From NCBI GenBank assembly GCA_038231615.1, contig JBBRLA010000495.1, positions 1 through 6,613 on the forward strand: 6,613 nt of DNA, in the 5' to 3' direction. The notes beneath the pieces are model-generated. The model was not told the DNA's origin, ran no database searches, and was given only the letters and a program-made list of their open reading frames with translations. This DNA is from JBBRLA01 sp038231615 (GTDB lineage Bacteria > Myxococcota_A > Polyangia > Palsa-1104 > JAEUJZ01). Position numbers and translations under genes: made by a program. Below are positions 1 through 6,384 of the stretch, piece by piece (the first letter of the stretch is position 1; each line of letters starts with the position of its first letter).

Positions 1-25
1 GAACCTGGTCAAGAACAACCTGGCT

Positions 26-71
26 CCAACCGGCAATAATAGTTGTCGCCAACCGGCACTAATAGTAGACG
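26..71. repeat. Two-unit 23-bp tandem direct repeat
   Basis: Two adjacent 23-base units, 26-48 and 49-71, share the core CCAACCGGCA-TAATAGT and differ at three positions. The period is not a multiple of three, so this is not a protein repeat. Each unit ends in an A/T-rich stretch in otherwise GC-rich DNA. A shorter repeat, AACCTGG at 2-8 and 17-23, lies just before it. The array sits immediately beyond the stop codon of the small minus-strand gene. It could be a pair of protein-binding sites or the edge of a longer array cut by the window. No function can be assigned from sequence. Confidence 0.6.
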
Positions 72-75
72 TTGA

Positions 76-543
76 TCACGGGGGTAGCAGCACCGGATGA
101 CCACCCAGCCGCTGGACTCGCCAGCCAGCCTTGGGCCCGGTGGCGATGCGGCCTTGGATGGAGGCCGCGCACAGCTTGTCCCACAGGCTCTGCTCCTCAG
201 CCTCGGGGTCAGCCCCTTCCTGCGGCATCTGCCCCCGTCGCCGCAGCAGCTTCTCGACCCGGTGGCGGATGTAGATGGCCACATCGGCCACCTGCTCCTG
301 GGTCGGAGGGGGGCAGCCCCAGGCCACCCCGAAGGCCGCGCCGGACGCCACCACGCCCGCCGTCACCACCACCACCGTCCAGCAGTAAGCCGGCCCCGGC
401 CCCCTACCCCTACCCCTACCCCTACCCCTACCCCTACCCCTACCCCGGCCTCCGCCGGGTCGGGCCCCTCTTTCCTTCCTCCCGCTCCCGCGAGTCTCGT
501 GGTCCCCAGGTAACAGCGGATGCCCTAGCCCAGTGCCTTGCAT
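76..543 (-). CDS. Small hypothetical single-pass membrane protein, start uncertain
   Basis: I do not recognise a family. The 3' two thirds (about 390 down to 76) has strong G/C third-position bias and reads as real protein. A hydrophobic segment (residues about 55-75 from the longest start, rich in Val, Gly and Ala) is followed by Cys-Pro-Pro-Pro and a charged, helical, soluble tail of about 80 residues. The longest frame starts with ATG at 543, but that codon has no clear ribosome binding site. Residues 1-52 have poor codon bias and include an eight-unit Arg-Gly tract encoded by the hexamer array. The true start may therefore be a GTG near 375-350 or another downstream codon. If the Arg-Gly tract is translated, it would give a positively charged cytoplasmic tail before the membrane helix. 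The Cys after the hydrophobic segment is not a good lipobox. The gene lies in the same direction as the kinase-TPR-lipoprotein set but about 220 bases beyond it. Confidence 0.5.
   Translation of the reverse strand: MQGTGLGHPLLPGDHETRGSGRKERGARPGGGRGRGRGRGRGRGRGRGPGPAYCWTVVVVTAGVVASGAAFGVAWGCPPPTQEQVADVAIYIRHRVEKLLRRRGQMPQEGADPEAEEQSLWDKLCAASIQGRIATGPKAGWRVQRLGGHPVLLPP
401..446. repeat. CCCCTA hexanucleotide array (7.7 units)
   Basis: Seven perfect CCCCTA units run from 401 to 442, followed by CCCC to 446. On the minus strand this is a (TAGGGG)n tract with eight G4 runs separated by TA, which fits an intramolecular G-quadruplex very well. A transcript of the minus-strand small gene would carry the G-rich version. 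One frame gives alternating Gly-Arg, another Gly-Val, and the third is closed by TAG. Unit-number changes would not shift the frame because the unit is six bases. Such repeats are prone to slippage, so copy number may vary between isolates. Confidence 0.9.
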
Positions 544-767
544 CGAGGAGCGACGTGCGGGGCTGAGGACCGAGTCGGCGTGTCCTCACGGGGTAAGGGC
601 GTAGCGGTCGTGGTGTCGGACTGTCCGCCTGCTTCAGGGCGGTCGCGTCCTGGTAGTTGTACTCCACGCTGCCCGCGGCCGGGTCCTGGTGACGGGGAAG
701 TCGTGGTTGAAGCTGCTCTTCGCCAACGAGTACCAGGGAAAATGCCAGTCGGGACCCTCTCCTCCGA
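544..767. other. Intergenic stretch without a supported gene
   Basis: No intact gene is convincing here. Both strands show short protein-like pieces. On the plus strand about 636-737, a frame contains VTGKSWLKLLFANEY with G/C third positions but no supported start. The minus strand over the same bases also reads plausibly in two frames. GTCCTGGT occurs twice, at about 647 and 683. I saw no clear intrinsic terminator after the lipoprotein gene that ends at 768. The stretch may hold a decayed gene or nothing. Confidence 0.4.
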
Positions 768-2141
768 TCAGGGCACCGGAGTGCTCTTGAAGGTGTCGGT
801 CGCGGTGTCGATGCTCCACTGCTCGAACGAGGCGCCGTCTCGATCGCCGTTCTCGCGAAAGCCGATCCACCCGGTGGCGCCCCGCAGCGTCACCTTCAGT
901 CCACTCCCCAGCGCCTGGATGGCGGGCAGGTAGTCGGTCTCGTTGATCGCCGTCCCCCCCAAAACGATGCGGTGCAGGGCCTCCGCCACCCTGGGCCCGC
1001 TCGGCTCCTCTGCGATGCTCCCGGCCGCGACCCCGACTGCGTACAGGGCATCATAGGTGTAGCTGTGATAAACGTTGGTCAGCACCCCCGGTAACTTGCT
1101 CTTGAGAGCGGCCAGCACCGGCGATGCCTGATCCACGCCGGGGGCAATCCCGGAGACCCGGGTCAGATCGAGCTGCAGCGAGGTGTCCTTCGCCAGGGTC
1201 AGCAGGCTGTCGCGCCGCGCATCTCCATTCATGAAAATCCCCACCGGGGACCGCGCGCCTCCATCGGTGGGCACCTTCGCGGCCAGCCGCTTCACCAGCG
1301 CCGCCGCATCATCGCCGTTGTTGGCAACGGCTAGCACATTGGCCGCCCCCGAGAGCAGCGCGCCGTTGACGGCCATGCTCACATCCCCCTTGGGCGCAAA
1401 GTGCAAGACCAGCATGGGCTGGTGCATCCACGCCGCCAGGAAATCATTGTAGTAGTCGGAACCAAAATGACCATCGTCCACGTAGATCGCCGTCAGGCCG
1501 GCATCCCCGGGCACCAGCCGCGCCAGCTTCGCCGCCTGGTCCCCGTCCTTCGGCACCGTGCGAAAGATGTAGCCCTCGCCCTGGCGCTGGGAGAGCGTGG
1601 TCAACGTGGCCGACGGCGATACCAGGGGCACCTGCGCGGCACTCACCTGATCAGCCAGCGCCGTCACTTCGGAGCTGAAGGTGGGCCCGACCAGGGCTAC
1701 CACGTGGCGCTCGCGCAGGAGCACATCCACCGCCTTTTTGGCGTTGACCAAATAGGAGTTCGGCGGCTGCGGGTCTTGCGACACATCACAGAAGTGCAGG
1801 ACCAGGCCCCGGCCCCCTTCGAGCCGGGCATTGATCTCGTCGGCCGCCAGCATCAGAACCTGCTTGCGCCCGGCCTCGTTCGCGGTCAGGGTCGAGATGT
1901 GCAGCAAGGCCCCGATGGGGATGGGCCGCGCCGGGGCATTTTGCGCCGCCGGGTAGGTCTCGGTACACAGGCGCTCCGCGGCGGTGCCCAGCACGCAGAG
2001 CCGGTCCAGGGTGCAGGTGCGGACCGGCCCTCCATCGGCCCGCTGACAGTCCAGGTTCATGTCACACTCGACCAGATCAGAGGCCGCTGGCAGGCGACAG
2101 GACGAAAGGCCGAGCCATACAAGAACCAACATCATCCGCAT
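768..2141 (-). CDS. LivK-like periplasmic substrate-binding lipoprotein
   Basis: Likely ligand-binding protein of the branched-chain-amino-acid type (type I periplasmic-binding fold, Peripla_BP_6), 457 residues, anchored by lipid outside the inner membrane. A short signal peptide ends in a lipobox Leu-Ser-Ser-Cys with the lipidated Cys at 15. A small Cys-rich segment follows (Cys 26, 32, 43, 49, 59), which is unusual for LivK and may form a disulfide-bonded knot. The binding domain runs from about 74 to 440. It includes GPTFSSE (152-158) and VSPSAT (174-179), both typical of the family's ligand cleft, then an interdomain region and a YHSYTYDALYAVGVAAG-type helix near the C-terminus. The start at 2141 is chosen over an ATG at 2189 because it overlaps the upstream stop codon (TGATG), has a GGGAGG site 5 bases before it, and puts the signal peptide at the N-terminus. 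No permease or ATPase gene lies nearby, so transport is not implied. Its ligand is unknown. Confidence 0.88.
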   Translation of the reverse strand: MRMMLVLVWLGLSSCRLPAASDLVECDMNLDCQRADGGPVRTCTLDRLCVLGTAAERLCTETYPAAQNAPARPIPIGALLHISTLTANEAGRKQVLMLAADEINARLEGGRGLVLHFCDVSQDPQPPNSYLVNAKKAVDVLLRERHVVALVGPTFSSEVTALADQVSAAQVPLVSPSATLTTLSQRQGEGYIFRTVPKDGDQAAKLARLVPGDAGLTAIYVDDGHFGSDYYNDFLAAWMHQPMLVLHFAPKGDVSMAVNGALLSGAANVLAVANNGDDAAALVKRLAAKVPTDGGARSPVGIFMNGDARRDSLLTLAKDTSLQLDLTRVSGIAPGVDQASPVLAALKSKLPGVLTNVYHSYTYDALYAVGVAAGSIAEEPSGPRVAEALHRIVLGGTAINETDYLPAIQALGSGLKVTLRGATGWIGFRENGDRDGASFEQWSIDTATDTFKSTPVP

Positions 2142-3358
2142 CAGAACCTCCCATCCAGAGACAACCCGCTCCCTCCGCGGGTGGGCCACAGGTGCAAGTG
2201 ATCGCAGAGGGCCCCGTGGGCGCCCGCATCGGTCTTGTAGGTCGCCACCCCGAAGAGCGCGGCGCCGGCCAAAAGGGACACGGTGCCCAGCGCGTAGCTA
2301 ACCGCCGACCCGGTGCTGAGCACAAGGATGCGGTCGCGCTCGTCCCGCCGCGCCTGATCGTCTCCGGTCAGGTCCGGGGTCATCTGAAAGGCGGACAGGC
2401 CCCCCGCCGCCGCCGCGTGCAGCCCCACCCCGGTGATCAAACCGGTGACCCCCAGCGCGCCCAGCGCCAGGCCCGCGGCCCGCAGCGGCGGTCGCGCGCG
2501 CAGGGCCAGGAGGCGCTTCTGCGCGCCGGCCTTCTCGACAGGACTGTTTTCTTTGGCCGACACGCAGCACGCATAGGCCGTCAACGCCTCCTGCCGCTGC
2601 CCCAGCTTCTCGCGCGCCCGTCCCAGGGCCAGCAGGACCACGGGGGGACACTCGATGAGGCAGGCCTCGCGGTAGCGGTCCACGGCCTGCGCGTAGCGCC
2701 CGGCCATGTGCGCCTCCCGGCCCTGGCTGTAGAGCCGCTGCGCTTCCTGGATGCGCGAAATGAGCGCGTTGAGCCGCTGGCTGGCGAGGGCCTGCTCCTC
2801 GACGCTGGCGCGAGGGTGGTCCAGGCACGCCCGGTAGAGCGACTCAGCCTTGCCGGGCAGGTGGAGTTTCTCGTAAAGCTGCGCGCGCCGGCACAGATAG
2901 CCCGGGAGCGGGTACCTGTTCTGGGCCTTTTCCAGGAGTTGCTCCGCCTCCTGGTAACGGCCCAGAGGCAGCGCCTGGTCTGCCTTCTGGGCCAGCTGCG
3001 CCGCCTCCTCTCGTTGCACCAGCAGCCCCTGGAGGCGACCCAGGGCCCGTCGCCCCAGCTCGGCGGTGGCGCGGCGGTCGCGCAGGCAGCGCGCGTAGGC
3101 CTCCTGCGCATCCAGCAGCGCACCAGCCTGTTCCTGGGCCTGCCCGAGCCGATAGAAACAGAGCGGCAGCGGATACACCTGACAGGCGCGCTGCAGATGC
3201 GCCACGGCCTGCTGGAGATGACCTTGCAGACGTTCCCGTTCGGCCTGCTCGGCGAGTTGCTCCGCCTCCTCCGGCCGGCCCCTCGCCTGACCGTGACAGG
3301 GGCACAGGAGCAGCGTGGTCAGCACGGCGGCTAGAACGTGGTGCCAAGGTCTGGACAT
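2141..3358 (-). CDS. Secreted TPR-repeat protein with C-terminal membrane hairpin
   Basis: A 405-residue protein with an N-terminal signal peptide (about 1-25, hydrophobic core Val8-Leu18, possible cleavage after Ala25). Three consecutive units of 87, 87 and 86 residues follow (30-116, 117-203, 204-289) that align without gaps. Shared positions include YPLP near unit position 33, AYARCL / LYRACL / AYACCV near 58, and RLxxL near 80. Each unit can hold about two TPR helical hairpins plus a linker helix. Two hydrophobic segments follow at about 293-315 and 345-372, joined by a charged loop. The tail ends in a Gly-rich stretch and terminal Arg-Phe, like the ends of many deltaproteobacterial TPR proteins. 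TPRs usually bind protein partners, so this is probably a periplasmic scaffold tethered to the inner membrane. The start at 3358 is preferred to an in-frame ATG at 3421 because it yields a proper signal peptide and has AAGGGG just upstream. It lies 74 bases after the kinase and overlaps the lipoprotein gene by one base. Confidence 0.85.
   Translation of the reverse strand: MSRPWHHVLAAVLTTLLLCPCHGQARGRPEEAEQLAEQAERERLQGHLQQAVAHLQRACQVYPLPLCFYRLGQAQEQAGALLDAQEAYARCLRDRRATAELGRRALGRLQGLLVQREEAAQLAQKADQALPLGRYQEAEQLLEKAQNRYPLPGYLCRRAQLYEKLHLPGKAESLYRACLDHPRASVEEQALASQRLNALISRIQEAQRLYSQGREAHMAGRYAQAVDRYREACLIECPPVVLLALGRAREKLGQRQEALTAYACCVSAKENSPVEKAGAQKRLLALRARPPLRAAGLALGALGVTGLITGVGLHAAAAGGLSAFQMTPDLTGDDQARRDERDRILVLSTGSAVSYALGTVSLLAGAALFGVATYKTDAGAHGALCDHLHLWPTRGGSGLSLDGRF
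2147..2152 (-). promoter_or_regulatory. Ribosome binding site for the lipoprotein gene
   Basis: GGGAGG on the minus strand lies 5 bases upstream of the ATG at 2141, inside the last codons of the TPR gene. It decides the start of the lipoprotein gene, and with the TGATG overlap it suggests translational coupling of the two genes. Confidence 0.75.
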
Positions 3359-3392
3359 GGACCCCTTGCTCCGTGCTTCCAGTAGGGTCGGC

Positions 3393-3398
3393 ACTATA
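3393..3398 (-). promoter_or_regulatory. Possible -10 element before the TPR gene
   Basis: TATAGT on the minus strand lies about 35 bases upstream of the TPR start, in the short gap after the kinase stop. The region 17 bases further upstream has no good -35 match. It could be an internal promoter for the TPR and lipoprotein genes, but a weak match in a 74-base gap can also occur by chance. Confidence 0.25.
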
Positions 3399-3432
3399 CT
3401 CCCTCTGCACGGCGAATGCACGGACGGCGCCG

Positions 3433-4686
3433 CTACTCGGGCGCCGAGGGGTAGGGGGGGAGAGGCGGTGGGGCGATCGGTCGCCGCGGCCCCGATGGGG
3501 CAAGTGCGGAAGGGGGTTGGTTGCGGGTGTTCTTGCCGTGGGCATGCCCCCTGGGCGGATGGAGGGGCAAAAGGTCCGCGGGAGGGACCTCCAGATCAGG
3601 CTGATCAGGTCTCAGATCGGGGGCCTCGGCAAAAGCGGCGCCCTCGGCGCGCAGGTCGGGCAGGTCCTTTTTGGTCGGGCCTGGCGGCGGCGGGCGCCGG
3701 CCCAGGCGCAGCGCCGACGCCGCGGACAGGGCCATCACCGACAGGGACAGGCACAAAAGGGGCAGGTACCGGTAGCGGCGGTCGCGGGGCGGCGGCAGGG
3801 GCCCGGTGTACCTGCCGAGCAGGGTCGCACCCGCATCCAGACCGGCGAGCGTCCGGGCCGCCTCGGCCATGGAGGGACGGGACAGGGGGGCCTTGGCGAG
3901 CATGCGCTGCAACAGGGCGCACAGCTCCGCCGGGGCCTCCGGGGCGACGTCGGCGAGCCGGGGCGGCGCGGCGCTGCGGTGGAGCGCGGCCAGATGGGGG
4001 TAGGCGCCCTCGAAGGGCACGCGCCCGACGACCATCTGGTAGATCATGACGCCCAGGGCATACACATCCACACGGTCGGTGGCCTCCCGGGCGTTGTCCC
4101 ACTGGTCCGGGGCCATGTACTGTGGAGTGCCGAGCACCTGGAAGGGGAGCGTCAGGTCCGCGTCGCCGGGGGTCAGGTGCTCCTGCGCCAGCTTGGCGAT
4201 GCCGAAGTCCAGGACCTTGACGCGCTCGCCCGTGGGCATGGCCGGGTCCGGGACGATCATGACGTTGCTCGGCTTCAGATCGCGGTGGATGATGTGCTTG
4301 TCATGGACGGCGGCGACCACCTCGGCGATCTCGGTGGCCAGACGGATGGCCAGGGGCTGCGGGAGGGGCCCGGCCGTTCGCGTGAGGCGCTGCTGAAGCG
4401 ACTCTCCCGGCAGGTGTTCCATGGCCAGGTACACTAGGCCGCCCTCCAGGTGCCCCGCGTCGTGGATATGGACCAGGCCGCTGTGGGCGACCAGATTGAC
4501 GGCCCGGGCCTCGTTGACGAAGCGGCGGAGCGTCTTGGGGTCGGCGGCGAAACGCGCGTGCAGAACCTTGATAGCCGCGCGGGCGCCGATTTCCTCGTTG
4601 ACTGCCTCGACGACGACCCCCATGCCGCCCCGTCCCAGTTGGCGGGTGATGCGATAGTTACCGATCTTTTGTCCAATCAGGTCCAT
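3433..4686 (-). CDS. Membrane-anchored Ser/Thr protein kinase (PknB-like)
   Basis: Bacterial Hanks-type Ser/Thr kinase, 417 residues, predicted to phosphorylate proteins on Ser/Thr from the cytoplasmic face of the inner membrane. Motifs in order are: glycine loop GRGGMG (18-23), Lys40 in AAIK, Glu59 of helix C, catalytic HRDLKPSN (134-141), DFG (160-162), GTPQYMAPDQW (186-196), and Arg270 in SRPS near the end of the domain. All main catalytic residues are present, so it should be active. The usual Ala-Pro-Glu is Ala-Pro-Asp (Asp194), a conservative change. A juxtamembrane Pro/Arg stretch (295-306), one membrane helix (about 307-326) and a Pro-rich, low-complexity outer tail (about 330-417) follow, with no PASTA or other recognised sensor domain. 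The ATG at 4686 is 7 residues before the first conserved position and lacks a strong ribosome binding site. A TACTAT (4706-4701) upstream may be a -10 element. It is first of three co-directional genes, probably an operon. Confidence 0.93.
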   Translation of the reverse strand: MDLIGQKIGNYRITRQLGRGGMGVVVEAVNEEIGARAAIKVLHARFAADPKTLRRFVNEARAVNLVAHSGLVHIHDAGHLEGGLVYLAMEHLPGESLQQRLTRTAGPLPQPLAIRLATEIAEVVAAVHDKHIIHRDLKPSNVMIVPDPAMPTGERVKVLDFGIAKLAQEHLTPGDADLTLPFQVLGTPQYMAPDQWDNAREATDRVDVYALGVMIYQMVVGRVPFEGAYPHLAALHRSAAPPRLADVAPEAPAELCALLQRMLAKAPLSRPSMAEAARTLAGLDAGATLLGRYTGPLPPPRDRRYRYLPLLCLSLSVMALSAASALRLGRRPPPPGPTKKDLPDLRAEGAAFAEAPDLRPDQPDLEVPPADLLPLHPPRGHAHGKNTRNQPPSALAPSGPRRPIAPPPLPPYPSAPE

Positions 4687-4744
4687 TCGCGAGGCGGCTC
4701 ATAGTACCGCCAAGTGCGCGAGATGAACAGGTGACGACGATCAA

Positions 4745-5210
4745 CTACTTGTCGCGCTCGGCCAGAAGCAGGGCCAGCATCTTCGCCTTGTCCTCGGCGC
4801 CCAGTCCCCGCAGCCGCTCTTCGGGCTCGATACTCTCCAGATACTGCCGTCGGATCTCGGCGACCTCTTTCTCGACTTCTTCAGAACCTTTCAGCTCGCC
4901 GAATCGCATGCCGCGCACCGTTCCTTGCCTGATAAGTGGCAAGATACTTGAGTCGCTGCACCAGCGCCATCGTGTGGGTATCCAGGTGGGCCTCCCGGAC
5001 ATAGTGCCGATGCCGCGCCGAGACCAGGTTCAGCGGGCTGTCAGGCTGCCGCTTCCCCAGTGCCATCAGGTCCACCGCGTACATCCGCAACGACCCCCGT
5101 GTCGCGGCGCACGTACAGGTTCAGCACGGTGCGCACGCTCCGTTGCAGCAGGCCCCACCCAGCGCCCCTATCGGCCCAATTCCCAGGGGCTGCCCGGAGG
5201 CGTGTCAAAG
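4745..5210 (-). pseudogene. Frameshifted coding remnant, family unknown
   Basis: Three pieces of coding-like minus-strand sequence occur in different frames. Piece 1 (about 5240 to 5090) includes LLQRSVRTVLNLYVRRDTG. Piece 2 (about 5090 to 4935) includes MYAVDLMALGKRQPDSPLNL and EAHLDTHTMALVQRLKYLA. Piece 3 (about 4950 to 4745) includes GELKGSEEVEKEVAEI and ends in KMLALLLAERDK and a stop. Frame changes near 5088 and 4940 join them into one plausible reading, so this looks like one gene broken by at least two frameshifts, with its 5' end missing or cut by the intron insertion at 5246. The C-terminal piece is acidic and helical with a PEERLRGL motif. That motif resembles the tails of some Rpn-type nuclease/transposase-like proteins of myxobacteria, but the likeness is too weak for a call. 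Piece 3 alone could also be a small intact ORF. It lies 58 bases upstream of the kinase gene in the same direction. Confidence 0.5.
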
Positions 5211-5235
5211 GTGCGAAAGCACTCGCGAAAGCGAG
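5211..5235. other. Two adjacent GAAA-tetraloop hairpins next to the intron insertion site
   Basis: GTGC-GAAA-GCAC (5211-5222) is followed at once by CTCGC-GAAA-GCGAG (5222-5235); the two stems meet at base 5222. The intron boundary at 5246 is 10 bases further on. There is no T-run after the second stem on the plus strand, so a classical terminator is not clear. Some group II introns (class C) insert downstream of stem-loops, which makes the proximity worth noting. Confidence 0.55.
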
Positions 5236-5245
5236 CTGGCCCTTG

Positions 5246-5738
5246 GTGCGCCCGGCATGGGCGCAGAACAGGAGGTGAAAGTCCTCTCGGGGCCCTGACG
5301 GAGGGAACCCGACACCAACGAGACAGGGGCGCGGGGTGCGCGCTACCGCCTACAAGCCACGGCAACGGGGGCAGCCGAGATGCCTCCAGGCCCCGGAATG
5401 CGGTGCACCGGCACCGGGGAGCGAAGCGGTGCAAGCGCGGAGCAGCAAGGTGAACGATGGCGAGGGCCCGCGAGGGCGCGTCCGATGGAAGTCTGGAGGT
5501 GCAGTGCCGAACCGAACGAAAGTGAAGCGCCGTAAGGCGTGCGACCCGCGGGTGAGCCGGCCAATGGCGGTGAAGCCCATATCCGTCGGGCGGGCGTGCG
5601 TATTGGCGACGGCGTCGGCACGAAGTTCTGCGTTCTTACCCGGGGAGACCTCTCGGCTTCCGCCCGTGCGCGGGCGGTAGTCATCCAGGAGGAAACGACG
5701 AGATGGCGAAGAGACGAGAGGAGTCGGATGGTCGCGTA
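5246..5738 (+). mobile_element. Group II intron A, 5' portion (domains I-III, start of IV)
   Basis: Self-splicing retroelement RNA. The 5' end GTGCG at 5246 fits the GUGYG intron start. The first stem TGCGCCC (5247-5253) / GGGCGCA (5259-5265) closes on GGCAT. A GAGG-TGAAAGT-CCTC hairpin (5272-5285) follows, as usual in bacterial group II domain I. Further conserved-looking blocks are CCGAACCGAACGAAAGTGAAG (about 5506-5526), GTGAGCCGGCCAATGGCGGTG (about 5552-5572) and TTCTTACCCGGGGAGACCT (5633-5651), the last a very common sequence before domain IV. An ATG at 5703, after GAGGAAACGACG, may be the first codon of its maturase. Only about a dozen codons follow before intron B begins. The element is on the plus strand, antisense to the decayed gene it abuts. 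Domains V and VI are not in the window. A CAAGG (5446-5450) that could pair with CCTTG just upstream of the intron is a tentative EBS1/IBS1 match. Confidence 0.8.
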
Positions 5739-6345
5739 GTGTGCGCTGGGCAACGCACTGATCGGGAGGGTTCAAGTCCCTCTGGCGCCCGGATGAGGGG
5801 CGCTATATCCAAAGACGGGGGTAATGCCTCGTCGGCCAGAGAAGAGGAAGGTATGGAGACACCTAAACGGGCACGAAGGCGAAAGCCGGCTACAGCCAAG
5901 GTGAACCTGGAGCCGCCTCAAAACGAGCTCTGGAGGGCAGGGTGCCTACCGCGAGGTGGGATCCGAAGGGCCTGCGGAGAAGTACCGGGCCGTAGTCGAG
6001 AGGAGCCATCCTCATGACGAACCGGTCGGCCAAAGGTGGGGCAAGGTCGAGCCCGCACTATGGGGGCGAAGGTGCTCTCATCCACCCACCGAACCAAGGT
6101 GTTTGCGGACGGCACGGTACGGAAGATCAGGGCGTGACCCCAGGAGGACTCGACGAGTTCCCGATTGGCATCGGGAGAAGAGACCCTATAAGCGCAAGCG
6201 AAGTGGGAAGCGGTGCTCGTCGAGTCGTCGGACGACCGAGTAGTACCATACGCACGGTGAAAGTCGTGCGACCCCGAAAGGGGCAGCCGGAGTGGGCTGG
6301 GGAAGGCGGTCGGCGAAGAAGGTCGGCAAGAGAACAGGAGACCAG

Positions 6346-6384
6346 ATGAGCAAGGGCGAGGAGGAGGACCAGTTCCATGAGTGA
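6346..6384 (+). CDS. Twelve-codon leader ORF overlapping the maturase start
   Basis: ATG at 6346 is preceded by AGGAG (6336-6340) at 5 bases spacing and encodes MSKGEEEDQFHE before TGA at 6382-6384. The maturase ATG at 6377 lies inside its last codons (ATGAGTGA), so ribosomes ending the leader could restart on the maturase. It may be a real coupling leader or a chance ORF in intron domain IV. Confidence 0.35.
   Translation: MSKGEEEDQFHE

Noticed and set aside
26..71. CRISPR array
   Set aside because: Only two abutting units with no spacers; too short and continuous for CRISPR.
1401..2201. Plus-strand ORF opposite the binding lipoprotein
   Set aside because: Arg/Gln-rich antisense shadow of the LivK-like gene.
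2192..3334. Long plus-strand ORF opposite the TPR gene (380 codons)
   Set aside because: It is a high-GC shadow: the minus strand has a signal peptide, TPR repeats and a coupled neighbour, while this frame is Arg/Gln-rich without recognisable domains.
3373..4437. Long plus-strand ORF opposite the kinase
   Set aside because: The minus strand carries unmistakable kinase motifs; the antisense frame has none and is open only because of GC bias.
5222..5245. Intrinsic terminator
   Set aside because: The second GAAA hairpin is followed on the plus strand by CTGGCCCTTG, not a T-run, and on the minus strand by more hairpin sequence.
5764..5784. tRNA T-arm-like sequence (GGTTCAAGTCC)
   Set aside because: No acceptor, D or anticodon arms surround it. 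The hairpin fits the start of group II intron domain I, where such a TTCAAGT loop is common.
6250..6271. Candidate intron domain V (CGCACG-GTGAAAGT-CGTGCG)
   Set aside because: It lacks the AGC catalytic triad and the two-base bulge of domain V, and it lies before the maturase start, so it belongs to an earlier domain.
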